A DNA stretch of 62,023 nt, from contig NZ_BFAG01000021.1 in assembly GCF_002897375.1 (NCBI RefSeq), positions 1 to 62,023 on the forward strand, read 5' to 3'. A model generated the notes under the pieces. The model ran no database searches and was not told the DNA's origin. It saw only the letters and a program-made list of their open reading frames with translations. The stretch comes from Deinococcus aerius. GTDB taxonomy: Bacteria; Deinococcota; Deinococci; Deinococcales; Deinococcaceae. Both the position numbers and the translations under genes were made by a program. Shown here piece after piece: positions 1 to 7,234 of the stretch; position 1 is the stretch's first letter; each line of letters opens with the position of its first letter.

Positions 1-1176
1 CTCCCAGTCGATCTCGAAGGCGGACACGTCATACCCGCCCGTCCGCGCCTGCCAACTTGGGTTGCGCCGCGTCGGCCCAATGACTTCCACCCCATGCCGA
101 GCTTTGGCCCGGATCATCAGGTCCCCGCTCACGTATCCGCCGTCCATCAGATGCTCGCCCGGCAGCACTTCCCGCGCTGCCAGGGCATGGTGGATATCAT
201 CAATGGCCTCGTAGTCGGTTAAAGCTGCCTCGGTCGTCGTGACGTTCGTGATGATATGGGGTGCATCCACATCGCACACCTCGGTCAGATGCACCCGGTA
301 GCCGTACCAGCCCATCCCGCCTTTCGCCGCATATAGCGCCTCCGGGTCGTAGGGGGAGTTGAAGCGGTCCCGCACGTTCTCCGTCCGTCCGGCCTGCAAG
401 CGCACCCCGGACTCGTCCCGCACGAACTGCAACGTCCACATGCGCCGCAACACCTCCACGGCAGGCAAGCTCCGGACCTCCTCGGGTCCGGCGGTGTCCA
501 GGCGCTCCAGCAGCAGAAAGCCGTCCTGTCCCACCTCGCTCGCATAGGCACGTCCCTCCTCCTGCCCCTTGGGCATCCGTGCCATTTCCACGCGCGGTCC
601 GTACCGGGAAAACCACCCTTCTGGACACCACGACAACCACTCAGGTGCCACGGTGGCGATGGCGTTCAGGGCGGCCCGCAACGTTTCCCCGACGGACTCC
701 AGACGGCTGAGTTTGCGCGCACAGGACAGCACGTGCGTACTGTCCGTGCGCTGACGACCTCGCAACTTGAGCAGCCCCTGCTCGCGGAAGCAGGTCAACA
801 AGCGGTCGAGCAACAGTTGTTCCTGGCCTCCGGCGATGAGGCGGGCACGAAACTCACACAGCACGCTGAAATTGAAGCCGGGATCGTCCAGCTCCAGGCT
901 CAGCGCGTACTTCCAGTCGATCCGTCCCCGGACCTGCTCGGCCGCCTGGCGGTCGCTGAGGTGTTCCAGAAATTGAAAGACGGTGACAAGCGCCAGGCGC
1001 CACGGGGGCACCCCGGGGTGCCCCGTGTTCGGGTACAGGCCCGCGAAGTCCTCGTCACGGTACAGCGCGTCAAACGTATCCCGAAGGCGCATGCAAAGGG
1101 TGCCCTTGGGAAAGGCCGCCCGCGCGACGCGGGCGGTGGCATCAGGAATAACCGGGATGGGCATGGGGCGCAGCAT
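1..1176 (-). CDS. IS1182-family transposase, N-terminal part (runs off left edge)
   Basis: One uninterrupted minus-strand frame of 392 codons runs from ATG at 1176 to the first base of the window, so the C-terminus is missing. The N-terminal half has the layout of IS1182-family DDE transposases: a substrate-recognition segment (PGVPPWRLALVTVFQFLEH, near residues 54-72) followed by RTDSTHVL, where D145 is the likely first catalytic Asp. Further on come SPYDPEALYAAKGGMGWYGY and LMDGGYV, which fit the second Asp region, and the frame ends in FEIDW near the edge. No frameshift or stop is seen, so the copy may be intact. The family assignment rests on motif recognition; IS ends and target duplication cannot be determined because one end lies outside. 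Confidence 0.88.
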   Translation of the reverse strand, partial: MLRPMPIPVIPDATARVARAAFPKGTLCMRLRDTFDALYRDEDFAGLYPNTGHPGVPPWRLALVTVFQFLEHLSDRQAAEQVRGRIDWKYALSLELDDPGFNFSVLCEFRARLIAGGQEQLLLDRLLTCFREQGLLKLRGRQRTDSTHVLSCARKLSRLESVGETLRAALNAIATVAPEWLSWCPEGWFSRYGPRVEMARMPKGQEEGRAYASEVGQDGFLLLERLDTAGPEEVRSLPAVEVLRRMWTLQFVRDESGVRLQAGRTENVRDRFNSPYDPEALYAAKGGMGWYGYRVHLTEVCDVDAPHIITNVTTTEAALTDYEAIDDIHHALAAREVLPGEHLMDGGYVSGDLMIRAKARHGVEVIGPTRRNPSWQARTGGYDVSAFEIDWE

Positions 1177-1456
1177 GGTTTAGCGCACTGCGCCTGGGGA
1201 TGGGTTGGATGATGGGCGGTCAGTCCCCCACGAGACGCAGCATCTGTTGGGAGTCAGCCCTGGAGGTTGCGCCATGCCGTCCATTGGGTCAGGCTTGCCC
1301 AACGATGAGCCTTCCCGTTCGCTGTGGGCGGGCAAGTGGTGTCTACCCTGTTTCAACGTGCTTCATGGAGCGTGCCGTCCAAGCCACGGCCATACATGCC
1401 ACGTCGCCTGGTCACCTCCAGCGTTCCGAACCATCCACTCCAGCCCCACCCATCCC
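1177..1456. other. Non-coding flank of the IS element
   Basis: About 280 bases between the transposase start and the tetR operator. Short overlapping frames exist on the plus strand but have no ribosome binding site or recognisable product. The right end of the insertion sequence must lie here, but its terminal inverted repeat cannot be identified without the other end. Confidence 0.4.
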
Positions 1457-1498
1457 CAGAACTTAGACGAGTACATACTTGTACTCATCTAAGTTCTG
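1457..1498. promoter_or_regulatory. Palindromic operator of tetR
   Basis: The 19-nt arm CAGAACTTAGACGAGTACA (1457-1475) is repeated in reverse complement at 1480-1498 with one mismatch and a 4-nt spacer. It ends 3 bases before a -10 box and 15 bases before the tetR start, so it would overlap the -35 region. This is the usual position for an autoregulatory TetR operator. Repressor binding is inferred. Confidence 0.75.
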
Positions 1499-1501
1499 AG
1501 G

Positions 1502-1507
1502 TAGAGT
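1502..1507 (+). promoter_or_regulatory. -10 box of a leaderless tetR promoter
   Basis: TAGAGT is followed by six bases and then the GTG start at 1514, so transcription should begin at the start codon. No Shine-Dalgarno is present. This TANNNT-N6-start layout recurs at many genes of the window and is known for leaderless Deinococcus mRNAs. Confidence 0.6.
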
Positions 1508-1513
1508 CGCTCC

Positions 1514-2113
1514 GTGGAAGGGAAACCCACCAGCGGGCGACGTGAGCGCAAGAAGCTCGACACCTGGCGCACCATCCGCCAGACCGCGCTGCGCCTCATT
1601 TCCGAACGCGGCTACCACAACGTCAGCCTGGAGGACATCGCTGCCGCCGCCGACGTTTCCCGCGCCACGCTCTTTAACTACTTCCGGTCCAAAGAAGCTA
1701 TGCTCTTCGACCCCGATCCGGAAGAACAGACCCACTGGGAAACCTTTCTGGCCCAGCGCCCCACCGACGAGGTGCCCTGGGCGTCCCTGGAGGCGTTCTT
1801 CCTCGACTACACTGCCGGGTACGAGACCAAACTCCGCCTCCAGAAGGAGCTGCAACAGGGCGGCACCGTGCTGAGCCAGGCCAAGCAGGACGGGAGCGTG
1901 CGCGTGCACGCTTTCCTGTCCACCTGGTTGCGCCCCCGCCTCCTGGCGCAGGGGCAGGACCCCGACGAGAGCGACTTTCTCCTGAGCATTGCCTTCACGG
2001 CCATGTCCACCGCCTTCGCCCGCTGGGACCCCAAGCAGGACTTCGGGGTCTTCCAGCACCTGATCCGCCAGGCATTTGGGCGTGTCGGACGAGGCCTGCT
2101 CACGCCCCCCTAA
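1514..2113 (+). CDS. TetR/AcrR-family transcriptional repressor
   Basis: 199 residues, normal for the family. The N-terminal helix-turn-helix spans about residues 18-62 and reads AALDVSRATLFNYF-like (seen: ADVSRATLFNYFRSKEAML), the classic TetR recognition helix. The C-terminal ligand domain is helical and diverges as usual. The GTG at 1514 was chosen because it sits 6 bases behind a TAGAGT box. The gene is followed after 94 bases by a co-directional short-chain dehydrogenase, the likely regulated target together with tetR itself through the operator at 1457-1498. The inducer is unknown. Confidence 0.9.
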   Translation: MEGKPTSGRRERKKLDTWRTIRQTALRLISERGYHNVSLEDIAAAADVSRATLFNYFRSKEAMLFDPDPEEQTHWETFLAQRPTDEVPWASLEAFFLDYTAGYETKLRLQKELQQGGTVLSQAKQDGSVRVHAFLSTWLRPRLLAQGQDPDESDFLLSIAFTAMSTAFARWDPKQDFGVFQHLIRQAFGRVGRGLLTPP

Positions 2114-2145
2114 ATCAGCCCATTCCACGACTGCCCCAACAGGCC

Positions 2146-2169
2146 GTGTTCCCCGAACACCGGCTCCCG
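2146..2169 (+). promoter_or_regulatory. Small palindrome and shared leader motif before the SDR gene
   Basis: GTGTTC-CCC-GAACAC is a perfect 6-bp inverted repeat at 2146-2160. Its right arm continues into GAACACCGGCTCCC, which recurs as GAACACCGGCTACC at 3082 in front of the next gene. The role is unknown. Confidence 0.35.
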
Positions 2170-2207
2170 CCCCTCACGTCCCCTACCGGGGAGAAGGAAG
2201 GTCCATC

Positions 2208-3014
2208 ATGTCGAAAGTTTGGTTCATCACAGGAGCTTCTCGCGGCTTCGGAGAAGCCTTTGCCCGCGCCGCCCTGGAGCGCGGCGACCGCGTGGCCGGG
2301 ACCGCCCGCCGCCTGGAGACCCTGGACGGGCTGCGCGCTTTTGGTGAGGCGTTCCTGCCCCTGCAACTCGACGTGACCGACCGCGCGGCGGACTTTGCCG
2401 CTGTGCGGCAGGCCAGGGAGCACTTCGGGCAACTGGACGTGGTGGTGAACAACGCCGGGTACGGGCACTTCGGGTTCTTCGAGGAGATTACCGAGGAGGA
2501 GGCACGCGCCCAGTTGGAAACGAACGTCTTCGGCGCGATGTGGGTCACGCAGGCGGCGCTGCCGATCCTGCGCGAACAGGGCCACGGGCACATCATTCAG
2601 ATTTCGAGCATCGGTGGTGTGGCAGCGTTCCCCAGCCTGGGCATCTACCACGCCTCGAAGTGGGCGCTGGAAGGGATGAGTGAGGCGCTGGCGCAGGAAG
2701 TGGCCGGGCAGGGGATCAAGGTCACGCTGGTGGAACCGGGGAGTTACGGCACGGACTGGGCGGGCAGCTCAGCCCAGCGCTCCCAGCCGAACCCGGTGTA
2801 CGACGGGTTCCGGCAGGCGATGGCGCAGCGGGCTGGGCAGTCCACCGCTGGCGATCCCCAGGCGGCGGCCCAGGCGCTGCTGAAGGTGGTGGACAGCGAG
2901 AACCCCCCACTGCGCATCCTCTTTGGGTCGCAGGCCTTCGACATCGCGCAGGGCCTCACCCAGCGCCGTGTACAGACCTGGAAGGAGTGGGAAACCGTCT
3001 CCCGCGAGGCGTAG
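2208..3014 (+). CDS. Short-chain dehydrogenase/reductase (SDR)
   Basis: 268-residue classical SDR, an NAD(P)-dependent oxidoreductase of unknown substrate. Near the N-terminus is the nucleotide-binding TGASRGFG, then NNAG (in VVVNNAGYGHFG), a catalytic Ser in ISSIGG, and the YHASK active-site Tyr/Lys. The open frame extends upstream to 2076, but ATG 2208 is preferred: it follows AAGGAAGG with good spacing and starts directly with MSKVWFITGASRGFG. It follows tetR in the same direction and is the obvious candidate for regulation by it. Closest in style to the SDRs often paired with TetR or AraC regulators. Confidence 0.9.
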   Translation: MSKVWFITGASRGFGEAFARAALERGDRVAGTARRLETLDGLRAFGEAFLPLQLDVTDRAADFAAVRQAREHFGQLDVVVNNAGYGHFGFFEEITEEEARAQLETNVFGAMWVTQAALPILREQGHGHIIQISSIGGVAAFPSLGIYHASKWALEGMSEALAQEVAGQGIKVTLVEPGSYGTDWAGSSAQRSQPNPVYDGFRQAMAQRAGQSTAGDPQAAAQALLKVVDSENPPLRILFGSQAFDIAQGLTQRRVQTWKEWETVSREA

Positions 3015-3081
3015 CGTTTTCGCCAACGGAATCCCATGGTGGGGTTCTGCACCACTTCTGCACAGATCATGCTCCGTTCCT

Positions 3082-3096
3082 GAACACCGGCTACCC
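3082..3096 (+). promoter_or_regulatory. Second copy of the GAACACCGGCT leader motif
   Basis: GAACACCGGCTACCC lies 60 bases before the DUF4397 gene and matches 14 of 15 bases at 2155-2169, about 40 bases before the SDR gene. The two consecutive genes may share an upstream control element, or the motif may be a small duplication. Confidence 0.3.
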
Positions 3097-3155
3097 ATCC
3101 TGACCCCAGGCCAGCGGAAGGACACCTTTCGCCCCGCCGGAAAGGAAAAGACACC

Positions 3156-3539
3156 ATGCCCACCCCCAAGACCCTGAAGGCCCTGCTGCTCCCCGCCCTG
3201 CTGACCGCCGCCGTCACCCTCCCCGCCGCCTCCGCCGCCCCGGTCTACTTCGAGAACGGTTCCGGCGCGAGCGGCGTGGTGGACGTGTACGTGGACGGCG
3301 AGCTGGTCTTCAACGACGTGTTCGCCGACTCGGCCATGATGTTCCCGCGCGACATCGCCGCCGGCCCGCACCAGGTCGTCGTGACCCCCTTCTCCCTGGC
3401 CCCTGGGCAGGCGGACGTGCTCGACACGGCCGTGACCATTCCCGATGACGGCACCTCCACCCTCACCCTGGGTCCGGGCCAGGATGACCTGGGCCGGGAC
3501 GTGCTCGCCCTGAGCCTGGAGGGCGGTCACGCACGGTAG
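3156..3539 (+). CDS. Exported DUF4397-domain protein
   Basis: 127 residues with a Sec signal peptide: basic MPTPKTLK, hydrophobic core to about residue 22, and cleavage near PAASAAP. The mature part has one DUF4397-type beta-sandwich unit (YFENGSGASGVVDVYVDGELVFNDV, then AAGPHQVVVTPF). Proteins with this domain are usually exported or surface-bound and have no known enzymatic activity. The ATG is preceded by a purine-rich GGAAAGGAAAAG. It stands between the SDR and a hydrolase gene in the same direction. Confidence 0.8.
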   Translation: MPTPKTLKALLLPALLTAAVTLPAASAAPVYFENGSGASGVVDVYVDGELVFNDVFADSAMMFPRDIAAGPHQVVVTPFSLAPGQADVLDTAVTIPDDGTSTLTLGPGQDDLGRDVLALSLEGGHAR

Positions 3540-3626
3540 GGCCGGGCCGGGGGGAACGGCCACGGAAACCGTCCCGCCCCGGGGGTAGGCTGGGCCCGTC
3601 CCCACCCGCCTGTCCCCGGGAGCGCG

Positions 3627-4976
3627 ATGACCCAAGACCTTCCAGCACGACACCTGCGCCTGGTCCTCGACGACGACCTGCGGCTGGAGGCGGCCTCCGA
3701 GCGGGAATACCGGGCCTGGCGGGCCGCCCTGGGGAGTGCCCCGGAAGAGCCCGCGCCGCGCGTCCTGATCGCCGCGCACGGGGGCCTGATCTCGCGGGCG
3801 GCGGGCGAGATATTTGCCGGGCACGTTCGGGAACTGTACGCGGAGCACTGGACCGTCACCTTCATCACCCGCACCGGGCTGGAGGAGGCCCTGGACCGGA
3901 TGACGAACACGCACCTGTTCAGCGGGCTGGTCGCGGCGGTGAGCCGGCTGGCAGCGCTGTACCGCCGCGCGGACCCCGGCGCCTTTTTTCCGGGGGAATG
4001 GGCAGCCCGGGAGGCTGTCACCCCGGCCCGGTCCCCCACCCTCAACCGCCGCACCCGGACCCAGGAGGGGCGCATCCTCGCCCACCTCGGGACACTCGCC
4101 CGGCCGGAATTCGCCGGGGAGAGCGCCGAGGTGCAGGCCCTGGTGAGGGGCTGGCAGGCGAATCCGGTGGAACTGAGTGCGGCGGTGCGGAGTGCCGCGC
4201 GGCAGGCGGGTGCCCGTCTGGGGGCGCGAACCTGGCAATCGGTGCGGCCCCAGGTCGAGCGCCTGCTTCCCCGCCCGCCCGGCCCGCGGGTCTCGCTGAC
4301 TCCCCCGGAGTTGCAGGCGGCCCTGGCGAACGCGGCGGCAGCGGCGGCTGACCCGAACGCCTGGCAGGCCTACGTGGTCGAGGAACTCATCCGCACGGTG
4401 TTCCCCCCGCCGCGCACGCTGTGGGAGGGGATGAAGGACCGGATGGCGGCGCTGATGGGTCCCGGGGCGGTGGGCACTGGGCTCCTGGAGTTCCTGAACG
4501 GGCGCTCCCCGCACGTCTCGCTGCTGGGCCACAGCCTGGGCGGCATCCTGCTCGACCACCTGGCGCGGCGGGCGGTGGCCCTCTCGCCATTGCGGGAGCG
4601 GGTGGCCCGCGCCGTCTACCTGGCCCCGGCGAACACGCTGGACTTCGCCCGCCAGACCCCCCGGCTCCCCCGCGCCGAGTACGCGCTGATGGGCCTGACC
4701 GACGCCGAGGAACGCAACGAGGTGGGGCAGATTGACCCGCTGCTCAGCGGCCTGTACCCCCGCACCGTCCTGTACCTGGTCAGCAACGCCCTGGAGGACG
4801 AGCGGGGTACGCCCATCCTGGGCATGCAGCGCTTCCTGCCGGGCGACCCCTTCCACCGCCGGTTCAGGACGGTCACCTGGGTGCCCACCCCCCAGCTTCC
4901 GCAGTTCACCCACCACGGCTTCCTGGAGACGCCCGCCGTCCGCGCCTGGGTCAGGGAACGGCTGGGGGTGGGCTGA
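3627..4976 (+). CDS. Lipase-like alpha/beta hydrolase, cytoplasmic
   Basis: 449 residues without a signal peptide. An early strand reads VLIAAHGG (residues about 46-53, oxyanion-type HG), and the nucleophile elbow GHSLGG occurs near residue 300 in VSLLGHSLGGILLDHLA. After it come VYLAPANTLDF and a late His in THHGF that could complete a Ser-Asp-His triad. The middle 100 residues are Ala/Arg-rich with no recognised domain. GGGAG precedes the ATG. Substrate unknown; a lipase, esterase or acyltransferase role is possible. It converges with the next gene at a strong hairpin. Confidence 0.7.
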   Translation: MTQDLPARHLRLVLDDDLRLEAASEREYRAWRAALGSAPEEPAPRVLIAAHGGLISRAAGEIFAGHVRELYAEHWTVTFITRTGLEEALDRMTNTHLFSGLVAAVSRLAALYRRADPGAFFPGEWAAREAVTPARSPTLNRRTRTQEGRILAHLGTLARPEFAGESAEVQALVRGWQANPVELSAAVRSAARQAGARLGARTWQSVRPQVERLLPRPPGPRVSLTPPELQAALANAAAAAADPNAWQAYVVEELIRTVFPPPRTLWEGMKDRMAALMGPGAVGTGLLEFLNGRSPHVSLLGHSLGGILLDHLARRAVALSPLRERVARAVYLAPANTLDFARQTPRLPRAEYALMGLTDAEERNEVGQIDPLLSGLYPRTVLYLVSNALEDERGTPILGMQRFLPGDPFHRRFRTVTWVPTPQLPQFTHHGFLETPAVRAWVRERLGVG

Positions 4977-4994
4977 GCCGAAAGGGGGGAGAAG

Positions 4995-5023
4995 GCTGGG
5001 GGCGACGCGATTTCGCCCCCAGC
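4995..5023. terminator. Bidirectional hairpin between convergent genes
   Basis: A perfect 11-bp stem, GCTGGGGGCGA at 4995-5005 against 5013-5023, with a 7-nt loop. It lies 19 bases after the hydrolase stop and 26 bases after the end of the convergent NPCBM gene. No long T tract, so termination is inferred from the stem and position. Confidence 0.65.
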
Positions 5024-5048
5024 TCATGCCGGATGGAAGAGCGCGGCC

Positions 5049-6818
5049 TTACTGGGCCCCGACCCGGACCCCGGCGTCGCCCAGCTTCTGCTGCCAGCGG
5101 ACGAGTTCGGCGGCCTCGCTCGCGGGCGTGACCTTGCCCAGCGACACGTTGTTCGCGCAGGTCGTGCCCCGGTAGCCGCAGTGGGGCAGCCACATCGGGT
5201 TGGTGCTGGTCTTGCCGTCCGCGCCCACTTTCGTCCAGCCGCTCACGTTGTCGCGCAGCGAGTTGCCCGCAAAGGTCGCCGGGGCCAGGTTGCCCGCCCC
5301 ATATATGTCCCACACGTAGATGCCCACGTTCTGCGCGGGAAGCCGGCTGCCATCGGGAAGCCGCCCGCTCCCCACCACCCGGTTACGGTACGCCTCAATC
5401 CCCACGCCCCCGGCAATCGCCAGGCCGTAGTTCGTCGTGCCCACAATCTGGTTGTCGTAGGCCCGCACGTACCCGTTCCCCCGGGGATCGGTGACCTTGG
5501 CGTCCCCCAACATGATGCCGCCGCCCGAGTACACCTTGCTCGTGGGGTCGGCGGGGTAGGCCCCCTGGATGTAGTTGTCGTGGATCAGGATGGGCTTGTC
5601 CGGCGTGCCGGAGGAGGCGTACAGGTTGATGTTGTCCTCTACGGCCGACTGCCCGGGCTCGTTGATGACCTGGTTCCAGGCGATTTCCGCATTCGCAATC
5701 CCCTGCACGGCGTTGAACTGGATCGCCTGCATGATGTTCGTCTGGCCGTTGTACCCGCCCCGGCCATCGCTCTGGCGCCCGTCGATATTCCTGAAGGTGT
5801 TGCGCAGGATGCGGATGCCCTGATCCCCGGTCCCCTTAAAGCTGCGGACATAGATGCCGCCGCCCGAGAAGGTGGAGTTCTCCACCCGCAGGTTGCGAAT
5901 GTTCTCGCCCGCCACCACCCGCGTCGCGCTTCTCCCGGCTTGGCCAGGTGTCCGGGCCTCGCCCCGCACGTTCCGCACGGTGAGGTCGTAGTCCCAGCCG
6001 GTGATGAGCCGGCCCCCGCCCCGCAGGCGGCTGTTCTCGATGATCACGGGCTCGGAGGTCTGGATCGTGATCACCGGAGTCGTGTCCAGGCTCTCCCAAT
6101 TGCCGGAGTAGGTGCCGCCCTTCGTGATCACCAGGGGGCCGGAGAAGACGGGCTCGCCGCCCGCCGGGGCGCTGACGGGCGCCGCGCTCGGGGCCGCCGC
6201 GCAGCCCAGCAGGCTGGGACTCGCCCAGTCGGCGTGGTCCGAACTGACCCCGTCACCTGCGTCCGTCACGACGAGCCGCAGTTCCCTCCTGCCGCTCACG
6301 TTCACGCTCAGCGCCCGCGCGCCGTCGCTGCCGCGCAGCACGCCGGAGTCGTACAGCTTCACGCCGTCGGCGTAGACCTGGAACACCACGCTGCCCCTGG
6401 AACTCACCTCGTCGTCCACCCCCACCGCCGAGGTGAAGGTGGAGCAGCGCCCACCCAGATCGAAGGTCAGGCTGGACGAGGCGTGGACCCCGAGGCCCCG
6501 GGCGTACGTCCGGCCACCGATGGTGAGGGCGCGGCCGTCCCCGGCGGCCTTCTCGCCGTTGCTGAGGTTGCGCTCCACCGGCCCCCAGCCGTTGGTCACG
6601 CTGACAAAGGGCTCCAGGCTCAGGTCGCTGCCCGCGCCGAGTTGCAGGGCCTCCAGCTCGGCGTCGTCGGGGGCTGCCGCGTCCGCGCTCGTTACGGGCT
6701 GCTCGGCGGCCACCTCGGGCGCGGGGCTCTGACTTCCGCAGGCGGCCAGCCCCAGCGTCAGGGCCAGCAGAGCGCCCACCATCCCGGCGCGACGGCGTTT
6801 TGTAAGAACCTGAACCAT
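5049..6818 (-). CDS. Lipoprotein with NPCBM carbohydrate-binding module and right-handed beta-helix
   Basis: 589 residues. A basic N-terminus and hydrophobic stretch end in the lipobox LAAC with Cys27, so the protein should be lipid-anchored at the cell surface. Residues about 65-215 form an NPCBM module: NGWGPVE, SNGE, GDGR, RTYARGLGVHA, VDDEV, VVFQVYADGVKLYDSG and VVTDAGDG..DHADWA. From about 230 to 560 there are repeating short beta-strand units (SRLRGGG, NVRGEA, NSTFSGGGIY, NTFRNI, NYIQGAY, NQIVGTTNYG) typical of parallel beta-helix polysaccharide lyases. A lyase activity is possible but no catalytic residues can be assigned. GGGAGGAG precedes the ATG. Divergent from another NPCBM lipoprotein at 7235. 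Confidence 0.85.
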   Translation of the reverse strand: MVQVLTKRRRAGMVGALLALTLGLAACGSQSPAPEVAAEQPVTSADAAAPDDAELEALQLGAGSDLSLEPFVSVTNGWGPVERNLSNGEKAAGDGRALTIGGRTYARGLGVHASSSLTFDLGGRCSTFTSAVGVDDEVSSRGSVVFQVYADGVKLYDSGVLRGSDGARALSVNVSGRRELRLVVTDAGDGVSSDHADWASPSLLGCAAAPSAAPVSAPAGGEPVFSGPLVITKGGTYSGNWESLDTTPVITIQTSEPVIIENSRLRGGGRLITGWDYDLTVRNVRGEARTPGQAGRSATRVVAGENIRNLRVENSTFSGGGIYVRSFKGTGDQGIRILRNTFRNIDGRQSDGRGGYNGQTNIMQAIQFNAVQGIANAEIAWNQVINEPGQSAVEDNINLYASSGTPDKPILIHDNYIQGAYPADPTSKVYSGGGIMLGDAKVTDPRGNGYVRAYDNQIVGTTNYGLAIAGGVGIEAYRNRVVGSGRLPDGSRLPAQNVGIYVWDIYGAGNLAPATFAGNSLRDNVSGWTKVGADGKTSTNPMWLPHCGYRGTTCANNVSLGKVTPASEAAELVRWQQKLGDAGVRVGAQ

Positions 6819-7124
6819 ATGCTCCTCCCACCCCGCCTGCCTCCTGGGCAGCGAGTTATTGACAGATCTTAAGAAGACGTGTGAGCCGTGTGATGGCGGC
6901 TTTAAGCCCGCCTCATCCTTCCTTTAATCTAGGGAAGGTGCCTGAATTGGGCTGTGTGGTTTGCCGCACGGTGGGGGTGGGGGGTGCGACTTGCAAATTT
7001 GTCACTCTGCCACACAGAAAACCCGTCCGCGGCGGGAGTCGGGTCCTCAGGGGGCCTCCTGGCAGAACGGGGGTTAGCGGCGGGCCACAGCGCAGGCGGC
7101 CCCGGCACAACGGCCGGACCTTCA
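6819..7124. other. Divergent intergenic region
   Basis: About 300 bases between the two NPCBM lipoprotein genes, more AT-rich than its surroundings near 6850-6950 (TTATTGACAGATCTTAAG, CCTTTAATCTAGG). It should carry the promoter of the minus-strand gene, but no convincing -35/-10 pair was found. Short frames here have no support. Confidence 0.4.
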
Positions 7125-7161
7125 TGAGATTTAACTAAATGTAAAAAATCTCACATAGAGT
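7125..7161 (+). promoter_or_regulatory. Inverted repeat and -10 box before the NPCBM/delta-60 lipoprotein
   Basis: TGAGATTT (7125-7132) and AAATCTCA (7146-7153) form a perfect 8-bp inverted repeat with a 13-nt spacer. TAGAGT at 7156-7161 follows immediately and fits a -10 box with a start near 7168. The repeat would cover the -35 region, the same layout as at tetR, so it is a good candidate operator for an unknown regulator. Confidence 0.5.
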
Positions 7162-7234
7162 CAAGATGAGCTGGACCCACTCTCCCTGCTCCGCCCTTTC
7201 AGGACAGTTCCTCGCCGTGGGTCCGGGAGGACCG

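Noticed and set aside
2769..5027. A 752-codon minus-strand frame opposite the DUF4397 and hydrolase genes
   Set aside because: Gly/Gln-rich shadow; the plus-strand genes have signal peptide and GHSLGG motifs.
5181..6872. A 563-codon plus-strand frame opposite the NPCBM beta-helix gene
   Set aside because: No recognisable domain; the opposite lipoprotein is well supported.
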